From contig SADC01000907.1 of NCBI GenBank assembly GCA_004194705.1, positions 496,001-560,000 on the forward strand: a DNA stretch of 64,000 nt, written 5' to 3'. The position numbers and the translations under genes were made by a program. The notes beneath the pieces were generated by a model, which was not told the origin of the DNA, did no database searches, and saw only the letters and a list, made by a program, of their open reading frames with translations. This document shows positions 46,480 through 56,871 of the stretch, in pieces; position 1 is the first letter of the stretch; the number at the start of each line of letters is the position of its first letter. The stretch comes from Ditylenchus dipsaci. Taxonomy: Eukaryota; Nematoda; Chromadorea; Rhabditida; Anguinidae.

Positions 46480-49400
46480 CTAAGCTCTACGCTTGTGGGC
46501 AGTCTGCACCACCTGTAGTTTGCTGTTGGCATGCCCTTGGAGTGGCTCAATGCCCAGATACGGAGGGTCTTTGGTGCCGTGAAGCATCAGAGTGAACCGT
46601 TTCAGGGTTCCTTTGTGCTCTCCTGCTTTGCCTGGTGGGCCTTGGAAGCGCACAACCAGACGCCATTTGCCTCTTGGGTTTTCTCCCCAGGTATGCGTGG
46701 TCATAAATGGCCAGTTTCTGAAATGCTTTAGTTATTAAGTCACTTAGGATGAGATTCTGATAGCGCTGGGTTCCTGAGCATGTAAATACTATAAACTTAT
46801 GTACAAAAATAAAAATGTAGCTCTGAACATTATATTTGTTTTGATCGGTCATGTGTCCAAAAATTAGCCAAATGGAGAAACTACAGTCAACTCTGTTCAT
46901 CGAGCGTCGACTGTAGTTTTATAGTTAAATAAATTAATCACTAACGTAAATCCATCCTTAGACTCGTCATCCTTTGGTCGTCGGGAAAGAATCATAGTAG
47001 GAGTGCCGGAGGGGGAAACCAAGTACATTGTAGTGTCTCCACGACGAGAGCTGTTCAGAGTGATTACTGCTTGCACATGCTCCAAATAGTTGATTTCGGT
47101 GGGGGAGCCGGCACAACCCTGAGTCTCCAGGTCTAGAATCAGGTTTCCGTGGGAAGGAATTTCACTGAAATCGGTTTTATGAAGCATATTTAATATACTA
47201 AAATGGCTAATTTATGATTTACTGAGGAGTGTTGATAGTGCCTGCTTCACAGTGGAAACGGGGTGGGGCAGTTTTCCAGACCATAGATAACAAGACCATT
47301 TCAGCAGCATCCAAGACGCCAAAGCCAAACAAGTGGTTGTACTCCAGTCCAACTCCGTTCATTTGCCACTCGAAGTGGGTGCAGTTAGGGTCAATGTTTT
47401 TAGATTTGTGCTCCTTCTCCTAAAAAATATGATTACGAATTTTAACGCGGGCTAGGTCAGTTCGAAACGGTTTTTTTTTCAAAAATTTTCATACTTTTTT
47501 GAACAAAAGTTTTTCTGACGTCCTCTAGTTGCCGAAATTTTCTTCAGGAATCCGTATAAAAAACAGAATTTCAAAAAAATGCTTGTGCGCTGAGATATGA
47601 CCCAAAGTTGAAAGTTGGCATATTAGCACTCCAACTTCAAGTCATATCTCAGCACACAAGCATTTTTTTGAAATTCTGTTTTTTTATACGGATTCCTGAT
47701 GGCTCATTCACAAACGTTGTCGTTGGCCTTGTCGTTGTCGTTGGAATATTCTTTTTTTGAACCGGAACCGTTTTTCCGCCAACGACGACGACAACTTATT
47801 CATAAAAAATCCAACGACAACGCTAACGACAACGACGACGCCAAGGACAATTTTTTATGAATAGGTCGTCATCGTCGTTGTCGTTGGCGTTGACGTAAAT
47901 CCCCTTCAAAAACATTTTTTCCAGCGACAACGACGACGAAAACGTTTGTGAATGAGCCATGAGAGAATTTCGAGTACTGGTGGACGTCAGAAAAACTTTT
48001 TTGCTGAAATGAAAACTTTTGTTTGAAAAAGTATGAAAATTTTTGAAAAAACCGTTTCGGACTGACCGTTTCGAGCTGACCGTACACCATTTTAGGGTAA
48101 TACAAAATATATAAATTTCTACAGAATATCACTCACCCCAACACCAAGCAAAGGCAGGTCCCTGCATCGTCCATCGAAGAGTGAATTGCGGGAGGAGGTG
48201 AGCACAGTCAAGTGCTGTAAATCACGCCATGTCAAAGAGGGGTTGGCCTCTAACGCTAAGGCGAACACACCAGCAGCTTCTGAAAAAGAAGAAACTTAGT
48301 TTTTCAATTTTATGTCTTATGTACCAGGAGCAGCAGCGGAGGTTCCACTGTGAGAGCGAGTGCATCGGCCGTAGAGATCAGTGGTGGCCACTCCAGTTTC
48401 TGGGTTACGTCCACCGTTGGAGAAGGTTGAAGCCAGGGTGGATGAGCAGCTTTCGTCGTAGTGGGCGTTCTCTCCGTTGTTGATAGCTGAGCTGCAAACG
48501 AGAATTTTCATTGCCGCTAATAACTATACAGCATTTCAACGGTCATATCTTTTTGCTTTTTTAATCGGCTTTTTTCAATCGCTTTCTCTCGAGCGGAGTT
48601 CGATAATGGTGTATTGTATGAAAAAAAAATCATAATTTGACTTTTTTCCTTGATTTCTCCTTGAACCGAAAATCGAAACATAACCTTAAGCTTCTGATCA
48701 AAGGCAAACCAAGACAAAAATTCAAAATGTCGACCCTAGTAGCGAATATTACCTCCCCCCCAACGATTTTCACCTTTTTACTTTAGTAAAAAGTACCAAA
48801 ATTTATGTCCCAGACCCCGGAAAATGTGCGCAAACTCTTCATTAGTCACAACTTCCGTACGCTGGCCTACCCCAAAGCCTAAGGGCTAAGCCCAAAACTT
48901 GTTGTTTGCAAGGGTAGTAACAGCAAATTTAAAAGGTCGGATTATTGGGGCCGGGGGGGGAGCAGATTTCGCTACTAGCGCCAAAATGTCTTATTTTTTC
49001 GTAAGAAGTTACGGCCGTTTGAAATGCTGGAAAATTATAGCGCCATCCTAAATTTTAGCTTTTGCTTTAAAAAAGTCCTTCGAGAATAAGCTAAACTTTT
49101 TCTATCCCGTATTTTTAAACTTTGTTCATGAATAAGTTTATCAGTTTTACTTGGACTTACTTAATGGAGATGGTCCACATGCTTGCAGCGTATCCATCAC
49201 AATTACAGTCGTCGTCCTCGCCACCATCTCCACTTGCCCATACAAAGATGCTCCCAAGGCCATCACGGCCCTTAACCATTTTAAACCATTAATTATTTGA
49301 TTAACATTAAAATGCAAATTGAAATAGCTACCTCATTCACACCCTTGACGATGGCTCGCATAGTAGCATTCCTAGGTCCATCCACAGTCTTGCCATCATC

Positions 49401-52400
49401 AGTAGGTCCCCAACTTGCTGAGTAGATGTGGATTTTGTTGGGTTCATGGCCCATTGAGTTGGCCTCAATCAAGTCAGTCATCTAAAATCAACTTTCTAAT
49501 AAAACATCTTAAAAATTAAAGTAATTTTTACGTAAGGCTGGTCCAACATGCGGATGCCAGCTACCCGAGAGTCATAGGCCACACCAACACCGCACACTCC
49601 ATTGTCACGAGCTGCAGCGATTTCACCTGAAAATTAAACACTGATGAAACTTATTGATTTGTACACATAGTAATTTCTAAACAAATAAACTACAATTTTT
49701 GCCGGTTTTTTATTTTTTATAACCTGTGAAAATTTCTGTAGCATCCCATAAATGCAAATACTATTGGCTTATATAGGACACATCGAGCATTTTTAGACTT
49801 GTGCGTTTTGAATATTGAGCTACCGTGCAACAGTAATCCAGAAGTGAGGCAAGCACAATGCAAAATATCTTCGCCGAGAAACCGGTGGTTAATAGACCGG
49901 CTTTGACCTAACCGAGTTCGATAAAGCCTCAGTTAGAAGAACCGACCGACTGAAAGAAGAACCTTTTTAGAAAGAGTTGAAATTCGTCATCTTTAGCAAC
50001 TAAATAGACATCCATTTTAAAGGACTAGTGTTAAAAGGTAAAAGAGAATCGTACTTTGTATAAGACAGATACTGTACTTTTTTTATTGTTCTATACTTAA
50101 TTAATTAAGCGCGTAAAAATTTTCACCTGCACATCTAGTTCCATGCGAGTTGAACCAGTCATCGGTGTAGCGAGGATACGGGAATGGATCATTAGAGCTA
50201 AATTTGTTTTGTTACTATATTTTTTTTGCTATATTTGGTTAAACCTGTAGTCGTAGCTGGCTTCGGCATTCTAAAAAGACAATTTCGACGAAGATGAATT
50301 GTTCAAGATTATAGTTAGAATGGTTTACAAAGTTTAGTTTCAAGTCGGAATGCATGTAGTCCACACCGTCATCCATGATAGCTGTGGTGATGTTTTGCCA
50401 GTGAAGCCAAGAGCCCAAGCCTTTTCTACATTTAAATCTAATTTAGGTTTGCCACCCGATTGGCCAGTGTTTTTCTGAATAATTTTGTATTTAAAATAGC
50501 TTTAAGATAGCTGAACTCACCAAGTACCACTGGTATTCATACAGAGGGTCGGAGGGAGATTGCACAGCCGTGAAGTCAAGTTGTTCCTGGAGTCGGTCTT
50601 CCAATGGTCTGTAGCCTCTCTTGAGTCGTCTGTAGCCGAGCAATTGTTCAGCATAAGCCACCTAAAAAAATTATTTTCAAAAAAGTTATATACAGGTTAA
50701 CGCAATAAAGTTCCCGATTTGAAATTCTCAAAGTCACAAAATTTCGTATTAAATGTCATATTTTTTTGAATTACTAAAATCAATTACTCTAAAAAGCTAG
50801 CATGGCGTTTGAAGCCGGGGTAAAATTAGGGTTTCAAAATAGTAATTTAATGCATCAACTACCTCGTAAAAATCCGTTAAAAACTAGTAAAATTATTTTT
50901 TAAGATGAAAATGTATGTTTGCAATTCATTTGAAAATTTCAGTTTATTTGTTTAGTCGGCCGGTCATCAATTTTTCAGTCGTGCTGATGTTTTGAAAGTA
51001 AGATAAAGTGTAATTCTTGCTGAATTTTTTTTTTGAAAATATGAATTTTCAGCAAGTTCATTTTGTGATTTGTTAGTCAGGGAACTGCAAACACGCCTAA
51101 AACGGCTTTTTAGGGGTTTCATAGCAAAAAATCCCTATTTTTAAGGGCGTGTTGGGACAAAAACCTTATTTAGGGGTGTTTGCAGTTCCCTGTTGTTAGG
51201 CAGTGTTTTCGAAACTCACACTCACACTTTTGCCTCACACTAACTTCACATACATTTTTTTCATATTTTTTGTTTTCGTATATCAGAAATTTTCATACCA
51301 TTTTGTAGCTGAGATATTTCTCTATCGATTGAATGGTCAAACACTTCAGTTTGAAATAATTTTCGACAAAATCACACCGAGTGTGAGGTAAAAAACCAAG
51401 TGTGAACCTCACTCGCAGAAAAAAATTTCACAAAAGTGAACAAATTTTTACAAAATGGAGCACATTTTCACAAAAAGGGGCACTTTTTCCTCAAAACGAG
51501 GTTTTTCTCCGTTTTGTCCATTTAGTTGCATAGTTTGTCTCTGTAAGCGCACTGTCTAAGAGATAAATCATAAAGGTCGTAAAATCGTAATATGACATTT
51601 CGATAATTTTAACGTTTGATCGGTGATGTATCGATAAAAGACATTTTAAAAACCTAAAGTTTCAAAAACCTAAAGTAACAATTGGTGCGTAGAATATCAC
51701 ACCACAAAACAACAAATTATTTATGCAAAAGCAATCTATGGAATCAAAATAAAACTCATCATCGTTAGCCAGCTTAGAGTGGTGTCCGATGGATCGTCGA
51801 GTACGAGCATGAGAAAGGGCTGGTTGGACAAAGTGCCATTGAGTATCCGAGCCAAGAACCTGCAAGCAAGATGTCTATTAAGATAATTCGGCAATGGTTT
51901 AGTATCCTCCACTTAGCGATGTTGTGGTGACAAAGTAAGAGGCAACAAGTTTGTATTTGCGTTTAGTAAACCCAAAGACTTCTCAGATAAATCGAAAGAA
52001 TACCGATATGACTTAACATTTTTTCTTTGCCTAAGTAAGTGAAAATTTTGTGAAAATAATTTAAATATCAAAACTGGTTTTTTTTTAATTAGCGCTGCTA
52101 AATACAGTAGGCCATCATTTCTAACCCGGACAATACTTTTTTTTGGCGCTAATTTTTGTTTTGCCCGTTTCTCTCAAAAAGTTTTTTTTGTCAAGATTTG
52201 AACGCCATCAGGTAGCCCTGTGATTCTACTTTCTCATGAAGTATTACGTATTGCATTATCTTACAAAAATGTGAAACAAAAAGGTCAAAGTATGAATCAA
52301 ATTATTTTTCTGACTTCCTTCATACTTTGACCTTATTGCTTTACATTTTTTGATATAATGCAATAAATACTACTTCATCAGAAAGTAGAATTGCAGAGCT

Positions 52401-52920
52401 ACCTGATGGTGTTAAAAACTTGAAAAAATATAATTTTTGAGAGAAACAGGCAAAACGAAAATTTGCACCAAACAAAAACTAGATTTGCGCCAAAAAAAGT
52501 ATTGTCCTTTCTAACTCTAGGTTGTCTTTTACAAATCAATAAACGGGTATTTTTTGATTTTTTTTTCGTAAATATGTCCGTTTATCTGTGACCTTTTGGG
52601 TTAGCAAACACACAAATATTCGCTTTGTTTTCCTCCCTAATTTCATCAAAACATTGCTGGCTAGGGTGTAGCAGTGGTCATTCTAGGCTTTCGCCATGAA
52701 TTTATATTAAAGGTTCAACAAAAAAACTCACCGCTCCTCGGTTGATAAAACCGTGTCGTTTAGCTACCCGATGGGCATTTTCTACACCCGGTTGGCTGGT
52801 ATGCACCAAGAAATGGTTAGTGTAGACCTGCACAGCAACCGAAAACTCCGCCAACAAACCCAACACTGCCAACGCAGTGAGCCACAGGGTTTTACCCGAC
52901 TCACAACAGCATGATTTCAT
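46480..52920 (-). CDS. egl-3: Prohormone convertase 2 (PC2/EGL-3)
   Basis: Fourteen exons on the minus strand: 52920-52732, 51859-51756, 50661-50521, 50474-50329, 50270-50245, 50197-50127, 49626-49532, 49481-49332, 49270-49161, 48491-48325, 48279-48137, 47419-47223, 47164-46946, 46717-46480; about 665 aa. It cleaves neuropeptide precursors at dibasic sites in dense-core vesicles, helped by 7B2/SBT-1. Order: signal peptide, prodomain with maturation site RRLKRGYR, subtilisin domain with MDDGVDYMH (Asp), NSHGTRCAG (His), [12 protein letters not shown] and [10 protein letters not shown] (Ser), then the P domain to RRGDTTMYL and GKWRLVV. The Asp in ASGDGG, where furins have Asn, is diagnostic of PC2. 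Two one-base breaks (plus 50393-50396 and the 50661 acceptor) look like assembly indels. The ATG lies 4 bases after attatag, a likely trans-splice site. Confidence 0.95.
46884..46913. repeat. Tiny pogo-terminus palindrome
   Basis: CAGTCAACTC...GTCGACTG, 30 bp, flanked by TA, in the last PC2 intron. It keeps both ends of the CAGTC family and almost no interior. Confidence 0.55.
47445..48092. mobile_element. MULE-like foldback with nested Harbinger MITE
   Basis: Ends ctaggtcagttcgaaacgg / ccgtttcgagctgaccgtac, related to 4021-4304, in PC2 intron 11. Flanks attttaac / attttagg are an imperfect duplication. The right arm is interrupted at 47700-47959 by a MITE with ends TGGCTCATTCACAAACGTTG, flanked by TGA, made of gtcgttgtcgttgg units; removing it restores arm pairing. 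Confidence 0.65.
52130..52508. mobile_element. MULE-like foldback, sibling of 42477-43658
   Basis: Ends CGGACAATACTTTTTTTTGG / GTATTGTCC, flanked by tttctaac(c/t), an 8-9 bp duplication. The arms include gcccgtttctctcaaaaag and the gtagccctg/ctttctcatgaag motif pair. It lies in PC2 intron 1. Confidence 0.65.
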
Positions 52921-55900
52921 GCTTCTATAATTATATTCAATGATTTTTCAATTGCGTACAAGCAAATCAAAATAAAACTATAAATACAACTATAATCTCG
53001 ATTTTATACAGGGTATGCTAAGGTTTATATAATATACAGCGTATTTGCATATTATTTATGCATGCCTATAGAAGTGGCCTTTCGAAATTGGACTGTATGC
53101 TTTTTGTGGAGCATACAACATGCCCAAAAATAACTTTTTCGTTTTGTGCACTACAGTAAAATTTTAAAAATTTTTGTACAGACAATTTTTAATTTCAAAA
53201 TGGTACGAAGTCAACTCAACCCTAAAATTATAACTGATTTAAAAATTATAACGGATCTGATTTAGACAAGTTGTATCAGCGCTGCGCACTCAAAATTTTA
53301 AAATGAAGTAAATTTGCCAAATAAAGTACAATTTGGTCATTTTTCGCCCAAAATTGCCATTTTATATAGTGCTTATTGAGTTTTGAGCGTCAAAAATAAA
53401 GAATTTGATGTAAAATCTCAAAATTCCTAACGATTTGGGAATCAAATAAAGCACAAATCATTAAATAAAGTACGTTTCGAAGCCCTGAGTTATACCCTCA
53501 ATATAACAGCTTTCAATATAATAGAATACTGGATAGTGTCTCAAGAAGTACCGTTATATAGACAGTGGGAAGATATTTTTGCCTTGGTTTGCCCTGCATT
53601 GATTTTTTCAAAATTTTTTATATTTAATATCTTGTTTTTCGCAACTTTATTTCACGCCAGCCAACAACAATGTCTTAAATTAACAATTCAATGATTAAAA
53701 AAATTAATAGGGGAGACCAAGGCAAAAAAGACACGACAAGTTTAACAGTACAGGCCCCCTTCCAAAGAGTATTTTTCTCTTAGCTAACTTTTTTGATCTG
53801 AGCCTAAGGCCTAAGCCTAAGGCCCAAGCCTAAGCCTAAGTTAGCACGCTACACATTGCAAAAAAGAAACTTAAAAAAAAATCAAGGGAACCCAAAATAG
53901 GATGCTTAGAGAAAAAATACTCTTTGGAGGGGGTGTGCACTTGGGGTTTTACGGTTCCATAGAGCCGACAGTTGACTGTAGCGATTTTCCAAAATATTTC
54001 AAGTTCCAAAAGCATTCTAAGGTGAAGCTGGTGTCTGCGCCTTAAAACGGTGTATACTCCAATATAAAATCGAGCAAGCATATCTTACTTTATCATTATT
54101 AAAATACAATTATCGGTGCACTCACTATCTAATTATACTTGTCTAAGAAGCCAGTTAAGCTAACCCAGCTAAGTAAATTATTATGATAATAATCTTGCTC
54201 ACAAACAGCAGCAGTTACCGTTTTCTAGGAAACCTAAAAGAAAAAACAGAGGAAGCAAGCAATGGCACAGGCCTAGCCTCAATAATATTATTGACAACCG
54301 CCGCTGGCTGGCTAGCTCATGAGCCTGGCCTCTTTTTGCCTCAAGCGAGCGGCACTCTTTCAAGCTAGAGAATTCCTCCAACCCAGTTGACAACAACCAC
54401 TAGTAAGCAACACATCTCTGCGTGTCTTTCCACAGTTATCTCTAAGCCAACTGTTTCGCCTGTCTAGCAACAGTATTTGTCTAATTCAAAAAATTAGTTA
54501 TGGCATGCAAAAAAGCTAAGGCGAAACAAATGAACATGGTTGGAAATGTGAGCTGGCGCACAATCAATAGGCTGGAGGGGGCTTGTCTGGTCGACAACTA
54601 TCCCACTACTTCTGCCTACTTACTTATTATGCAAATAGTGGGTGTGTTCTTTAAGCTAAGGCATACAGGGTGCTTTTCACTGCTAACGGATTTTTTAAAT
54701 CCAGTATTTTTAAAAACAAAGTAAAGGTTTTAGTCATTATTTGATACTCTACTTATAGAATGGGATAGAAATGGAATAAGAAATCAATAAAGGCGTCCAT
54801 ATTTTATGATTTATCAGGAATATTCTGATTTTTGGATTTAAAACCTAATTGTTTATCGCCGAAAATCAGGAAAATTAGGTACGTAGCAAAAAGTTTTAAT
54901 GTCCGATTTTGATTGATTTTTTCGATTAAAAATCCCGCATTTTAGAATCGAAATCGTGATTTTGAAATTTTGTATCTGACTACCTGTGCATAGGGTATTC
55001 AAAGAGTCTTTCCTCAAGCTGGATAATATGTACCCTCAGGAAGTCATCTGTGCTTCTGTTACTCGACTTCAGTTCCAAATAATCTAAATTTTTTCTAGCA
55101 TGCTGGTTCACAATACCTCAACTTTTAACTGTGTAAATCGCCAATGAATAGTGTTATGTACCCTAATACTGATTGTATTTTCTGACTGAACCAACGAAGA
55201 AAAGCAAATTGATAGCAAACAATGTTTTGAAACTCAGCCATTGAATTGAACTATATTAAAAACAATTTGAAAAAAATAACAGAAAAGATGCAAACCACAA
55301 AAATCATATGTTTTGTTAGCGAAATTGTTTTTAAATTGCTTTTCTAGATACCCTGTAGGCTATTTTATTTTATTTGGATTGTTAGAATTGGAGTAAATGA
55401 GTGTATGTATTCAAGCAACTCCATAGCTGCCCCTTCTGTGTGCCATAGAGAAGTGTGCAGTTCAGAGAAGGGAAGGCATTTGTGTGGTTCCCCATCTCCA
55501 CTCTTTTCATTCAACCAGACTGACGTCAACTAAAAAGGCTTTCCGTGTTCCCCTTCTTCTTTTTACCAACTGCGTTGGAAAAGCGTTCATTAAATAAAAG
55601 AGAGTGGGAGTTGAGGGACCATTGCTTTTAATAAAATTATTTGTGCTCAGTTTATCGGAGTTAGGAATTACACTGAATGTGAATGGATGGTGGTCGAAAT
55701 TGATAAACTTAAGACAAAAAACAGTTATTTAGCGGTTCAATTTTTCGACCTAACCAGTTCGCTAATGACGTGTCTCATTTAACGTTTTTTGACAATGTAA
55801 AAACAGGGGGTCCGAGAAAAACGAGGCCAAATATGACAGAAACGTGACTCACGTTTCTTCCCCAAAATGACCAAAGATATTATTGTTAAAGCCAAAAAGG

Positions 55901-56871
55901 CCAGAAATGCGAGTCGATGTTTTGCTCGGGGCAGAAAAGTGAGTCACGTTTATGTCACTTTTTGCCTTTTTATTTTTTTTCCCGATAAAACGCGTATAGC
56001 TCAAGATTTTGACCTATTTTCGAATGGCGTCAAAAATGAGTTAAGCGGGGGCCACGATGTGTTATTTTTTAAAAAGATTTGCATTTTTTCGTACCCTTAA
56101 TCTTTTTTATTTTTGAAGTTTTACGAGAATTTTTTTTCTCTTCAAAATGGCAAAAAATACTGGATTAAATAACTTTTCCCATCTAAAAAAAATCCCTCTT
56201 TTTTCCTTCTACTCAAAATGAAATTTTTACAAAACTCTGGATTTCAGTGTAATTATGTAATTATGCAAGAAAGGTGGTACTGAATATTCTATATACACAT
56301 GCATGACTTGTATAGTTTGAAGAAAAAAGCAAAGACTCGGCTTTCCAACCATACCTGTAGACTCGAAAACATCGGCGCCGACGCCAGGACGCCGCCGGAG
56401 CCTGAAAATTAGCCGGCGCCGGAATGTATGATATGTATTTAACGTTAATTTTCTTGTTGACGCCAAAATCTTAGTTAAATGCGGGAAATACAAAAAAACA
56501 TAATGTTTAACTTTCAAAATGTCAAAACTATTTAAAAAAAAATACGGCGCCGCTATAAAATAGGCATCAGCGGTGGCGCCCGGGCAGGTATATTCTTATC
56601 ATACAAACAATCTAAAGAGGTGCCACACGGCTCCTTACTTCTCCTAGTTTACTTCAAATACAAATGACGCGATTTTGAAAAGGATTTTTTTGTGATTTCA
56701 ATCGCAAAAATCTAAAATTTTTGCTGAGTTCAATATATGCAGATATTACTAAATTTAATTTATTACTTTATCTAAATTGCTAGATCTCATTGGTACTCAA
56801 ATGTCAAGGTGATTTAAAAATTATTTGTAAACAGTTTCTTAAAGCAAAATAATTTGTCAATGAGTAGCTTG
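52921..56871. other. Intergenic region upstream of PC2
   Basis: No coding exon was recognised. Contains a degenerate telomere-like block (gcctaa units, 53802-53840), a GC-richer unique stretch at about 54180-54720 and a perfect TGACGTCA at 55521-55528, either of which could be regulatory. A GC-rich foldback with ggcgccg motifs and (a)tacctg ends lies at about 56350-56592. The likely srt polyadenylation signal is at plus 56759-56764. Confidence 0.5.
53802..53840 (-). repeat. Degenerate interstitial telomere repeat
   Basis: gcctaag gcctaa gcctaag gcccaa gcctaa gcctaa: six units of GCCTAA, the complement of the nematode telomere unit TTAGGC, with two spaced by an extra G and one mismatch. A perfect (TTAGGC)3 is at 4081-4098. 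Confidence 0.6.

Noticed and set aside
47869..48132. Open frame ending in a run of RQRQRRR
   Set aside because: It is a translation of the gtcgttgtc repeat arm of a MITE inside a PC2 intron.
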